Shown piece by piece: positions 46,901-57,790 of a DNA stretch of 64,000 nt. The notes under the pieces are model-generated. The model was not told where the DNA came from. It was given only the letters and a program-made list of their open reading frames with translations, and ran no database searches. Both the position numbers and the translations under genes were made by a program. Origin of the DNA: Glossina fuscipes. Its lineage: Eukaryota; Arthropoda; Insecta; Diptera; Glossinidae. The stretch lies in NCBI RefSeq assembly GCF_014805625.2, contig NW_023998526.1:620467-684466 (forward strand). Direction: 5' to 3'. The first letter of the stretch is position 1. Each line of letters starts with the position of its first letter.

Positions 46901-48179
46901 ATAAATCGAAATTAGCAATCGAAAAGTTTCGTCGGAAATACTCAGCAAATAGATTTGAGATTTCAAAATCATCCGAGGAATCAGAGCCATTAAAAGAAAC
47001 ATGAGAGGGATATCTGGAAATTTTTCTTTTAGAGTTAACAAATTTAAAGAAGAATTTAGGATTAGCAAACAGAGAGGATTTAATGAACTGAAGGTATCTG
47101 CCGTAATAATGATGGTTGAGGGAGTTAAATCTATGCCTCGCCATCGAGTAAGCGACATAGTCGAGCGCAGAGCCACTTTTCGAATATTTTCTCAATAGCG
47201 AGTTTTTTCTATTCTTGTGATATTTAATTGTCTTATTAAACCACGGGGGACACCTGCTTCGAGGTCGACAATGCTTGATCGGAACAGATGCAGCAATAGC
47301 TAGATTTAATGTATTGTAGAACGATGGCAATAAGCTTTCAATACTACCGGTTGAGAAATCAAGCGTCAGATGTGAAAGACGATGTTTTAGTAATACAATA
47401 TAGATTTTATGAAAATCATAATAATTATTTAAAAAAGTTTGATTTGGCACATTAAGGCATTTCAACAAACCATCATTAATATGATGAAAGGAAATGCATA
47501 TTGATGGATGATAAGGATCCTCAGGTAAACTAAAAGGTGGACAACGATTTACGTAAATCTCGGGAAAATTGGCAAAGCAGAGATGAAGCAGTCTACCATT
47601 ACAATTAGGGGTACGATTATATTGAACCAAATTATGATCAAACAATTCACTAAAGAACACAACAGCCCTATCAGACGTTGAAGTAGGAACCAAACAGCCA
47701 GAATTATCAGTGCTACACCAAGTGACTTGAGGCAAATTGAAGTCACCCAATGCAACGACCAAATCAGTGGGTCTAGACCGCTTGGCCACTTCACAAATGA
47801 GGGAAGCGTGTTTCCTGTATATGGAGACATCAGAATTTGGGGGAATATAGTAGCAGGTTATAAATAGATGTTTATCAGGCATATTCGCACGAATAGCGAT
47901 AAATTCAACGTCAGGGGAAGTGGGAAATTCAATTAAATTGGACGGGACTGACGCAGATATGACAATTAATACACCACCACCAATGCGATTCACTCGATCA
48001 TTTTTAAACAAATGAATTATGAAAACGTTCCGACGAATGAAGATCGGGTTTTAGCCAAGTTTCAGTAAAGGCCAAACAGAAAAATTCCGTGCTCACTGAA
48101 TTTAGAGAAGTGGAACAAATTTTCGAATTTAGGCCCCTAACATTTTGATAAATGAGAGATAGTGGGCCTGAAGAAACAA
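46785..48179 (-). pseudogene. LINE ORF2, endonuclease half and linker
   Basis: ORF2 starts close to the ORF1 stop; IYQNVRGLNSKI is the typical ORF2 opening. Next is CLAFTETWLKPDLHSSE, with the conserved ETWL. A frameshift near 48015 precedes the 408-codon open part. That part has NRIGGGVLIV, IAIRANMPDKHLF, CYYIPPNSDVSIY and VALGDFNLPQVTW (catalytic GDFN). A DPYHPSICISF stretch stands where SDH is expected. The linker (PPWFNKTIKYHKNRKNSLLR, then FKFVNSKRKISRYPSHVSFN) leads to the RT. A frameshift near 46870 separates this half from the RT half. The enzyme nicks the target site. Confidence 0.88.
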
Positions 48180-48728
48180 TTAGTTTTTTGAAGGCGGCAA
48201 GACTATTGCCTTGGTATTACGGGGACGATCTCGAGGGATAAATTCCTTAATTAAGGATCCTACTGGCCACAGTGATTTGTTTAACAACATATCACTGTTT
48301 TCAGCCGGAACTAATATTTTAAAAGAGGAGATTGCCCTAGCTTGAGAAGGAGCCATTTTGAAGATGCTAACACGCTGTAAGTTGACTGATGGGACTTTCG
48401 TCGCCAGATAACCTTTTATGTTATCCACCGATGTTTCAGGTGCCAGTCTTGACACAAATATTGCTTTTCTGGGAGGAACTGCCGTCAAGCAAATGTCATT
48501 ATTTGGAACAGGAGGGGGGTTCACAGTAGGAGAGTTTCGAGTTGGGGAAAATATAGATGGGGTTATCGCCCTTGTACCGGCAGCTTGTGAGACTTGCCCA
48601 GTCTGGTGACCAGCATTCACACGCGAACAGCCAGGAGGAGAGGATGACTTATTTTTCTCTTCATTACTTTTAGGCGATGGCGCTTGGTTAAAGTGAGTGG
48701 CGGCTCTGGGCGGAGATACCCTTGCCAC
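48180..48728 (-). pseudogene. LINE ORF1, C-terminal RRM-like half
   Basis: A 182-codon frame with a basic, proline/serine-rich start (SPKSNEEKNKSSSPPG). It then has a folded region PRKAIFVSRLAPETSVDNIK, SVNLQRVSIFKM, SSFKILVPAENSDMLL and WPVGSLIKEFIPRDRP. The beta-alpha pattern with FVSRL and SSFKI resembles the RNA-recognition-motif-like domain of insect LINE ORF1 proteins, which bind the element RNA. It is joined to the N-terminal half by a small frameshift at about 48735. The stop (TAG at 48180) abuts the ORF2 start, so ORF2 is probably made by reinitiation or a similar route. Confidence 0.75.
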
Positions 48729-48740
48729 TTCAGCGTAGCT

Positions 48741-49232
48741 TTAAACAGAAGGACTTGCCGGCTTGCTTGTAACTGTTTTGCTACCAACCGACTCAGCAAT
48801 ATCGGAAACATTACTGTTCATTTTAGAGTTAGAGGGAGCGGTAACTTGTACCAACGAATCAGGTTTGGAGAAAGCCAGAGGTGACGTCCCACACGCTACG
48901 CTACGAGTAGAAGATGAGTGTCCAATAAAGCGACATTCATCAAACCTAGACTTAATGAGCTCAAACTTTTCCCACAAGGAGCCGAGATTTCTACTCAATT
49001 CCGAGAAGCCATAACGGGTCTCCGTGAAAAGTTTATAAAAGTCAATGTCCCGCTGCCTACAGTCAGGACATGACCATCTTAAGCCTTTAGACGGATCAGC
49101 GACTGCGTCAGCAGCACGGCCAAGAATACCGGCACACTTTACATGACCAAAGCGCTCGCAGAGCCAACAAGAAACGAATCTATCAGAATCCGGGCTTGAT
49201 TTCGCCCGACAAGGTGTATGTAAACACTCCAT
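48741..49232 (-). pseudogene. LINE ORF1, N-terminal half with C4HC3 (PHD-type) finger
   Basis: The frame starts MECLHTPCRAKS. Metal-ligand candidates are C3, C8, C22, C25, H30, C33, C55 and C58, i.e. C-x4-C-x13-C-x2-C-x4-H-x2-C-x21-C-x2-C, with a W two residues before the last pair. This is the spacing of a PHD finger, a fold that usually reads histone tails. CR1-like LINEs with a PHD in ORF1 have been described. Next is a helical part FYKLFTETRYGFSELSRNL, with SLWEKFELIKSRFDE. The start is chosen because the inverted copy has an ATG at the same place (18185) and in-frame text upstream is absent. Confidence 0.8.
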
Positions 49233-49674
49233 GTCCTGTCAAAAAGACAGTTGTTGATTATGAAGAACAGACACACAAATCACTAAAAAAAAATCCTGAA
49301 CATAAAAATTTATCAACCAATTTGTGCAAAACTTCTCTGTTAGGTTGACACTGTAACGAGAGATCACCAGCAACACAAACTGCAAACAGCAAAAAAATAA
49401 CAGAGAAAAAGAGAGAAAACAAAAAAAAAAAGAGATTTTTATCAGAGCTCAAAATTTTTGTTTGCAAAAATCAGATGAATCAAAGCGTAAAAGAAAAGTA
49501 TTTCTTTAATTTGAATTCACTCACTTTCTTCTCAAAGTATATTATAAAATCACACACTATAAGGCAGAATAGCCACGAAATTCAGCAAAAAGTTAAAATT
49601 TTAATTGCCAAAAAACAAAATATATACGACTATACCGCGCGACAGAGTTGCCAGACGAATAACATAGCTTATAT

Positions 49675-49756
49675 CCGCCTGAGTAGCCTAAGGCGAGGCA
49701 TCTCGACTAGCAAGTCAATGGTCGTGGGTTCGAATCTCAAGTGCGGTAGAGTTTTT
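49675..49756 (+). ncRNA. tRNA-like pol III unit (tRNA relic or SINE head)
   Basis: An A-box-like TAGCCTAAGGCG lies at about 49684-49695 and a B-box-like GGTTCGAATCT at 49728-49738, spaced about as in a tRNA. A D-stem can be drawn as GCC (49677-49679) with GGC (49691-49693). The text between resembles serine-type tRNAs. A run of five T (49752-49756) follows at once, as a pol III terminator would. The acceptor stem pairs in only four or five positions and the anticodon stem is poor, so it is not a working tRNA. A tRNA-derived SINE head or tRNA pseudogene is most likely. Confidence 0.5.
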
Positions 49757-51369
49757 AATAAAAGCCGATAGCCTTAGATGCTAGTGCCTTTAAGAGTTTA
49801 GTCTTGGAATTTATTTCTCTGGCACCGACCTGCTCCAATCACGTTTGTATTTATTTACCTACATTTTCCTTTGCTGGCTAAGTCACTGGCGTCTAGGTGC
49901 AACGTAAAGTACTTATTTCTGTAAATTTTACGTAGATGCCTGCAGCTATGGGCGTTGTAACAAACACTCATTGGAAACAATTCATCGGAAATTATCAGTT
50001 GAAATAAAATTTTTGCCATAAGATATTTATTTTATTGCTATAAGATTTTATGTAAAAGCCTAAAAAAAAAAAATTCATGTCGATCAGGAAAACCAATATA
50101 TAGGCCAGCTAGCCAAGAAATTACTTAGTATATTGTTTAAACACTTACACTATTAAAGCCAACCATTTATAATATCTAAGATATTGGGATTTAATGTAAT
50201 TATCAGAAAAAGAACGAACCCCTCTTTTTATTCCACATTTCTTGGACGAATATTATATGCGATGTCTATTTATATATATGGGTATACGGTCATGTTGTTG
50301 GAATACGCATGTAAGCGATTAGTGCTTTCAACAATATGATCGTAAAACAAATTTAATGAGATCTTAAACGGAAAAACGCCACTATTTATCATTTTCTTTT
50401 GTCGTTTGAGTTATCTAATTACTGCAATATTCCTGTAGGTATGGCCGGTTTTTATATGAAATAGCCTTTTAAAATACGCCGGTTTAGAAGGAATAAATTC
50501 GTGATTGTCGTCACTTAACTAAACGTTTGCGACAAAAAAACGAACATGATTTTTGTAAGCAATAGGAAAAATATCAATCTATCACTCCTTAAGTTTGCCC
50601 AATACTTCAGCGTAGACGTCAACCATCTGATACAAAAATTGCTAAGAGAGCGAATGAAAACAGCGGCATTTGATGTACGGTAACGAATTGACGTTGAGAA
50701 TATTATTCCGGACCGCAACGCGGGTCTACCTCAAGCTTTTCTAGGTGTTCCAAACATTCCACAACTTAATACGAGTTGTGTCACAAGAAGTGTTGTTGTT
50801 GTGAAGATGAGGACGTTCTCTTAAGTTAGGCCGTACTGACAGTAACAGTGAAACAGTATTCATAATAGAGACAGCTTGGCGTCTGTTCACGGTTCTCATT
50901 ACAGGGCTATTGTGCGATATAAAACGCAAAGGAAGCTCTAATCGCTTATTGGGTGCACGATATACGATTACTTTGTCTCGAGTAGGGCTTCTATTACAGG
51001 GGAACGCTTATGATGGGTATAAAAAGTTGTCAAACAAAAGAGAACGCAGAATTTGTCAATAAACACACGAAATATAAAATTTAAATTGAAAATTATAAAA
51101 AAAAATTAAAATCTGTTAAACAAAAATATAAGACAAAGTTTTGAAATATTGAATTATGTACCACTTTTTTTACCTTTTTCTTTTCTTTTATTAATAACTT
51201 GCAACTAACCAATGCATATAAATTGTAGCGATGCATAAGACAAAGTTTACGAAAACAAAAAATTTGTAATCGAAAATGTCTATCGCAATGTCAATTTGGA
51301 ATCAGAAAGAAGAAACGCAATGGACACACCAACCAAACAGTAACTGCTGAATCCGCCGCAGCTCTATAG
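49757..51369. other. Unassigned sequence
   Basis: If the tRNA-like unit is a SINE, its body would lie in about 49757-49950, but no tail is evident. Otherwise nothing is recognised. Open frames at 50515-50718 and 50741-50929 (minus) carry no motifs. Confidence 0.4.
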
Positions 51370-51572
51370 GTGGGAGGACGGTTTGATATTGGATGTTAAA
51401 AATGCCTTCAAGTATACTAACTGCCAATGTGTAATCGGTGCAATGGAAGAGCGTAGGTTTCCACATTACTTGCTAAATGTTGCGGCTAATTACTTCGGTG
51501 GCAGAGAATTTCTCTATGCAATAGATAAACGAAGCGAAGGGCATCTCATTAATGAACGAGCACAACACTGAT
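51370..51572 (+). pseudogene. R1-clade reverse transcriptase fragment
   Basis: The frame reads LILDVKNAFKYTNCQCVIGA, then RFPHYLLNVAANYFGGREF. This is RT motif A of R1-type LINEs (usual form DVRNAFNS) followed by the P-x-YL and R-x-YL/F segments. The next conserved box (GVPQGSVLGP) is missing. A later short piece, LKSMAFKDEF near 51640, could be related but is unproven. The fragment is short, isolated and ends at a stop at 51569-51571. Confidence 0.7.
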
Positions 51573-54149
51573 GCATGCAACACTGCGGAAGGTCATGGAC
51601 AGTAGTAAACGCTGTGTTTCCGTCCTAGAGAGAATTAAATCCATGGCTTTTAAGGATGAATTTACGTGAGATGGGAAAGCATACAGACTAGTATGCTCTC
51701 GCCATCTCAGAAAAAAAACACACACACACTAGTGCATTTTTTTTTTATTTTCCTCACGTTGTGTGTGATTATAGAAATTAAAAAAAAATTTTTGAATTCT
51801 TCGAAGTTTAAATTCCGAATTATAATTTGTCAAATATTTTTAATTCAAAAATCCAACTTAGTCATACCGGTTATCGCAATTAATAAAATATACAAGGTGT
51901 GTTAAAAAAAAGTACGCACATTTTTGATTTTCGAATTTCTTTTTTTTTGTTATGATGGTACAGATCTTACCGTTGACATTATTCGCCGTTTTGCATTTTT
52001 AATTTGTTTTTGATATATGTAAAGATTAGACGTGTTTGTAAGTGAACACGCCTTTATAAGTGAAGGGGGAGAATATATCAAGAACAGTAACAAATTGCCC
52101 AAATAATATTTGACTTGGTCAACAAGAGTAAATCTTTTTCGGGATTAACTTATTAAATCGACGTTAAAACATACAAATCGCTAACCAAAACAATTATTCC
52201 AGACGTAATACACACCCTCTGCCTTTTCATTTTTGACCTAAGTAGTAATAAAATCGAGTGAAAGCTATATTTTTGAGATCAAATCGTTCTCGAACATACC
52301 AGAGAGCTTCAAAAATAAAATATATTTTTGTTATTGTATTTGTAATCATATATGCATCAATACAGAATTCATTTTCGGCGTCTCGAAGAAAAGGGCTGTT
52401 TTTATTTGTAAATAACTTTTAAATTAACTTAACTGGTTTAAGACTACACGTAAAAAATCAAACTTGTGGACCAACGAAAAGCAACATACATCAACTGTTT
52501 ACAGGCTACGTAAGGTAAAAAAAACTTATTCCTGAAAATATATATATATATGTATATACATATAGTGGTGGTACCCTTTAGTAAGGAATTTGCTTGGTAT
52601 TAAATTTTGCATAAGTAGTAATAAATGAAAATCGGAATCAAAAATGTAAACACAATAGAAAAACGCTTATGAGATGTGCCCAATAGCAACAACTTGAAAA
52701 TTAAACTCTCGCCTTGGTCTCATTTATGCAATAGCTTCGCTCGTGATTCCATTGTTAGAAATTTTTGATACAACTTGAAATTGTGGAATTGGGTCCTTCA
52801 AATATTTTGTGGACATATCGTTTTACAAGTCGAAAGGTGCTTGTTTTTCAGGCACATACACGAACATATATCGTCGTGGCTTCATAAACCTGCTGCAAGT
52901 AGTGCAGCAGCTCAGCTTAATCAAAAGTTGCTCTTCTTTTTAAGTCTTTCTCTTAACATTTGAATTGACACAATGAATTCTTTTGTACATATACAGAATG
53001 TCACTCCTATACCGTTGGTAATTCGTTTGTGACACTTTGTATGCTCGCTTGCGCACACATCGCCGATAATTTATTCCATGCATTATTGCTTTGAGCGTCT
53101 CTAACTACTTACGTTAAAGTATATACAAATATATATATATCAGTCATATTATTTGAAGAGCTGATATCGCCACGCTTTAAATCAAAAAAAATATCAACAC
53201 AGTAATCAAAATAAAGTATGTCAAAGTAAAAGTGCATTGCCAACAAATTCTAGCAAAATTCTATCCAAAACAAATGAAGTACTTGGTCCTGAAACTAACG
53301 GCAAGGAGCATTTAGCTTTATATCCTTCGATAAATTTACAGATATGTTGAATAAACTTGATTGTGAAATTGTAAATAAATTATAAATACTGGTTCGTAAA
53401 ATATCTATTTATCTAATTAAGCAAAAATTGAGTAACATGCGTTCATCTTTTTTACTTGAAAAGTAAACTTTTACTACGCCGCTTCGTTTTATAATAAAAT
53501 ACAGGCGCGTTCTCAAAATCAAAAATAATGAACACGATATTTTGTTTAGATTACTAGCCGAAGACTATACACACCAAAAATGTATAGATTAGCAAATTTT
53601 TGTGCCAATAATCACCTTTTTTTAATAGCTGTTCAAAGCGACTTTATCGGATAACAACGTGGAACAATCGGTTTTAACAGTAGTTCAAGAAAGAGTGTGT
53701 GCATTGTTAAAAACTCACGGTGGTCATAAGCGCGTCTGGAACGATATTCTTAACACTGAAGTTCTTTCATTGTTCACATATTAAATAAAACTGGAATATT
53801 TTTATTAATTGTTCATGTCAAGAGTAAGATACTAACTGATATCAGTAATCATCTAAGCAGTGTAAAATCTACAAAGAGGAAATCGGATGAAGCGTTTGAA
53901 ACATATGACTTTGAAGTGGTCGTTCTACAATGGTTAATTGTAATCAAATGGGTCCATATATCGCTTGTAATGCAACAATAACCCAGAAGATGTCGACAAC
54001 TGATTAGAGAAAACCGAATTGCATTAAATATGCACACAAAAATCTCTGTTAAAGTTGCAGCTCAAATTACTGACCGTTATACAATACAAATTGCTTTTTA
54101 AATTCATCTGGTGGATATAATACTAATTCAGAAGGGACTCACTGGGAAG
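51573..54149. other. Unassigned AT-rich sequence
   Basis: No element recognised. TA-rich microsatellites occur at about 52539-52563 and 53129-53140. The text near 53670-53785 opens as VVQERVCALLKTHGGHKRVW in one plus frame, which looks protein-like, but I know no family for it. The rest is featureless. Confidence 0.4.
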
Positions 54150-55440
54150 CTGAAAAAAGCCTAACTTGTTACCTAACAAAACCGGTAAATGAAGGCTTGT
54201 GTTAGTCCGAATGCATGGACGATGATACAAATATCACCCATGATGAGAGGTAAAGAAGCAGCAGATTTCGCTACTTCATCAGCTTGCTCATTTCCTAATA
54301 AAACGATATGAATTGGTACATAAATCATTTCAATTTTTTCGCCGGATGTTGTAATGATATCCCTTAATTTGTTGATGGCGCTCCATGTCGAGGTCGAAGG
54401 ATTCCGAATAGCTTTTAATACAGACAAACAGTCAGTAACAATGGCGGTTTTGAGTTTATCTTTATGAGAAAGGTTCGTAGCGTGAAGGATAGCTCTGGCT
54501 TCTATCGTGAAAGTTGAAGCACTTTCGTGAAATATGAGATTGAGAAGAACCTGAAAGATCTACAATGGCACCAGCGTGTGGCAAACCACAAGATTTTGAG
54601 CCGTCTGTGTATAAAAGATTCCAACCGTTACTCTGCACTACTTGAATTTTTTCAGCTATTAGATTCCTGAAGATTTGGAGTATCTTCTTCCTTCTGCATA
54701 GACAGCGAAATGTCAAAAGAGTAGTCTTTTAAAAGCCACAGAGGATAAAGACCAAATTAGCGGAAAATTTTTAATTTCTTTGCGGCCTACAAACAATAGT
54801 CAATTGCAGGTAGTGACTCTCGAATTTTCCCGGCAATAATAATCTTTCTCACATCTTAACCGAGAATAAATTTGTTTAAGTTAAGCGTGGAGACGACTTT
54901 AGCTTTTAACTCATAAGGTCTCTTTTCTAAAACTGAGAGACCAGTTTCAATTATAATATTATTTCGTCCTTCGAAAAGCATAGCAACTTGCTCTGAGGGC
55001 TTGGTGATAGACCGGTTTATGGATGTTGATGCTAAATTTGCAGCTATTGCTATAAATTATCGAAGCATAGCCAATCTTGCTAAAAACAAGCATTTTGGTA
55101 AAATAAGCAATAGTGTTAATGTGCGCATAACTTTTCCAAGCAACGTATTTTAAGAAATTCACTCTTGTTAAAATAGAATTTTTTTTACCGAAGACAGTGG
55201 TTTCCAACGATATTTGGAGGGAAATGTGAAACCAAGAATATGGAGCGTCTGAATGCTTAGTACTGGTAAGTCATTAATATGCATCAGTAGATTTCCTGCA
55301 TCAGATATCTGCTTTCGATAAACGCGCATTTTTTTTTTTTGATTTTTGTATAGAAATTTTAGCGCCTGGCGAGTTTGTCCATGTGGAGATCTCTTGACCA
55401 AATATTTTGAATATTTCAAAAAACCTGCACTAATTTGTGG
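54150..55440 (-). mobile_element. I-clade LINE ORF2 end with RNase H, 5'-truncated
   Basis: In order on minus: 55419-55168 is the RT thumb region (LHILGFTF). Then 55207-54959 continues the connection region (LTRVNFLKYVAWKSYAHINT, LVFSKIGYASIIY, YHQALRASCYAFRRT). This is the usual text between RT and RNase H. The RNase H domain begins at 54716-54462 with LLYTDGSKSCG, the TDGSK box with the first catalytic aspartate. It continues, frameshifted, to SVLKAIRNPSTSTWSAINKL and then LLGNEQADEVAKSA (the GNE..D box). Jockey and CR1 elements lack RNase H, so an I-like clade is inferred. The RT core with YADD is missing to the right, i.e. the copy is truncated or deleted. Confidence 0.8.
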
Positions 55441-56796
55441 GCACTAGTTAAATAAAATATTTTTATAATTTCATTTCATTTGTTAAAGGCAACAGATTTT
55501 TGTATTATATGATATTATTCAGACAATACCCCTAAAATTGACAACATCTTATGTCTCTTTCTGTTTGCATAAGGTTTCTGTCTCTTTTCATAGACGTACA
55601 AATCTAAATAAAAAAAAAAAACAAAACAAAACGAGTTAAATAAAGTTCCTACCTTTTTCTGAGAGAACACCACCCTCATTATAATTATTTCCAGCATTAC
55701 TATCATGATCATCATGTTGCAAGCTAAGTAGAAAAGGATTAGTGTTCTCTGATTGTCTCTGTTACTCCGCCCAAAATCGATTTTCAGTAGGAATCCATCA
55801 TTTTTTGTTTTGCGGGAGCATTCTATAATTACTGCAAGCGATTTAATTTTCTGATTAGCTTGCGAACTCTTAAGCAACACATCTCTAACTACCAATCGCA
55901 TTCACACAGAAAATGAAGAAACGCATATACATGGATATGTAAGATGCCTTGCAAGCACTACGCACGCTGCAGGTGCATGCTTAATTTAAAATAATTATGT
56001 ACGCATCTGTTTTTGCCTGGTTATTTTGTTTTGCTGGTGAAAAAAAGTATCGCCTACTAAAATAGGGTTTCAACGACTTCATTTATTGTCGGAAAATATC
56101 TCTTTTTAGTTTTCGTAATCATAACATGTCTGAAAATACATAAATTTATATCGGTAATATCCATACCCATGCGCCTGATATAATGCCGGATCCTTTTAAT
56201 TGGGTAAGGAATGTAAGGGCTAATTATATTTACGATTAACGGTAATAACTTTTGTCGTGAGGATCTTGTCAAGCAATGCCGAAGTCCAAGAGCACTAAAA
56301 CACTCTGATGTGAATTCACATTATTCTATGGTTTGTAAACCACACTACTACATCGGATTCATAATATATTTTGTAGATATTTATAAATTCACCAACCAGC
56401 GGATAAATTTCGGTCTTCAGGAATGTTGTTAACGTCTTGTAATAGAATTTAGTTTCGCGAGGAAGGAGGGCTCACTATGGACAGAAAAATCCTGGCAATG
56501 GGAACTCTCTATGGATAGGCAATCGAGACTATTGGGACTTGTCTTCTTTCGTATGCCTGAAGAAGTTGGCCACTACCTATCCACATACCCGCCTCTCCAA
56601 GGGTAATAAGACACTCGGTGTAATTTGCTGTTGTTGTACTCGCTGGGGCCGTTATTTATCGTTTACATTTACTCTATAAGCCTTTGTGCTCCCTCAAATT
56701 AAGCACACGATGCCGGTGTTAACGTTAAAATATAAAAGGCAGAAACTGAAATTTAACTTTAAATCGAAATGCTTCTAATAAAAAGGTATTTAAAAA
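55441..56796. other. Unassigned AT-rich sequence
   Basis: Nothing recognised. An open frame of 128 codons on minus (55515-55901) includes a poly-T-driven phenylalanine tract and looks compositional. The region 56440-56660 is richer in GC and may be an old transposon piece. Confidence 0.4.
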
Positions 56797-57494
56797 ACAA
56801 GTAAGAACATTTTAGTCGGGCGAGGCCGACCATTAAATACCCCAAACCACGCTGTCTAACGCAATTCTTATTTTTATTGTGGAATGCGAAAATTACGTCT
56901 TGTTCCTACATCAAGGCAAATTTTTCAAGTGCGTATTGATGGAGAAGCGAGAAATTAGCATAATAATATGCGTCAATTCTCATCATCACATTAAAACTTA
57001 TACTGTTCTGCTCTATAAAGAGTCAATTTTCGTGAAAATGCTTATTAGAACAGAATCCAAAATATAGGCGGAGAAGGTCCAAATTTGCTACACTTAATTT
57101 TTTTATGTTAAATTACTATTATGATAAAATTTTCTTCAAGAAGCTTTGGAAACTATACATTTTCGCTGAAAAATTTTAAAAATTACACATTTTTCCATAT
57201 AACGACTATTCAGAATAGGACGTTATATGGGGAGTGGTCGAAAAAGTGGACCGATCCGAACCGTTTTCAGTAGCGTTCTTGGGCAAAACACGTCACTGTA
57301 CCAAATTTCACCGCAATATCTCAAAAATTGCGAGTTGTAGCATGAACACAAATTCACATAGACAGACATCAGACGAACAGACAGACTTAGACCAATTTAG
57401 ATAGTGATTTTGAATTGATCGATGTAATAAAAGGTGGGTCTGCGTACTACATACGACTGAATACACCCTGTACCACAAGTGGTGTAGGGTATAA
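56797..57494 (+). repeat. Dispersed fly repeat, copy B (full-length looking)
   Basis: Starts acaagtaagaacatt, then a short hairpin-capable 'gtcgggcgaggccgac'. Ends with 'ccacaagtggtgtagggt' and ataaa. Inner landmarks: 'aggacgttatatgggg' (57217-57232), 'gtggaccgatccgaacc' (57245-57261), 'gtaccaaatttcaccg' (57299-57314), and 'cacatagacagacatcag' (57355-57372). These are the landmarks, in the right order, of a very common dispersed repeat in higher flies as I remember it. It shares end structure with copy A at 9.3 kb, while the centre differs, so they are different subfamilies. The ends are weakly inverted (aaatacccc near the start, gggtataaa at the end). Confidence 0.75.
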
Positions 57495-57584
57495 ATGTAT
57501 TATAATGGGTGGCATAAAAGATCTCCGAGGCCGGTCTATGTTGTTTTGCTCGTTTCTCTTCCGGAATTTTTTATGTCAAATGTG

Positions 57585-57790
57585 CATCTCGCAGTCACTG
57601 AAAAGGTCGATGAAATTTTGCAACTTGTGGAGCAAGATTAGCACGCAAGCTGTCAGGAAAAGCGGAGGCACTACACATCAATTACATACCAGTTTGGAAC
57701 CACTTGAAAAGAGCACGCTAGAAAAAGAAGCCCAAAAGAAAAGAAAGGAACCAGGGGGAACTTTTATATCACCCATCTTTAGAAAAAATA
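57585..57790 (+). pseudogene. Mariner-like transposase N-terminal scrap
   Basis: In plus-strand frames the text reads VTEKVDEILQLVEQD, stop, HASC, and then, shifted, VWNHLKRARYKKK. This matches the first and second helix-turn-helix portions of mariner-type transposases (K.DEIL..VEQDRH.S, later LNHL.KAGY.KKL). The D,D catalytic core is not seen. A small candidate C-terminal piece (QPNPKWDKTFYKAGIAHFFE) is readable at about 58040-58105, but is weaker. An open frame spanning the dispersed-repeat end and this scrap (57415-57807) is fortuitous. Confidence 0.55.

Larger units (their letters stand above)
45021..49450 (-). mobile_element. CR1-like LINE, near-complete but frameshifted
   Basis: A minus-strand non-LTR retrotransposon with 5' UTR, ORF1, ORF2 and 3' UTR. 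The 3' tail reads aataaataaaataaataaa on minus (plus 45021-45039). ORF1 carries a PHD-type finger and an RRM-like part. ORF2 carries endonuclease and reverse transcriptase. About five frame breaks interrupt the ORFs. The 5' end is uncertain: homology with the inverted copy at 18.1 kb supports at least 100 bp of 5' UTR, and I place the end near 49450. No target-site duplication was recognised. The same family is represented at 17.45-20.55 kb, and relatives lie at 5.1, 10.5 and 29.7 kb. Confidence 0.9.

Noticed and set aside
55515..55901. 128-codon minus-strand open frame
   Set aside because: Contains a phenylalanine run from a poly-A tract and no motif. Compositional.
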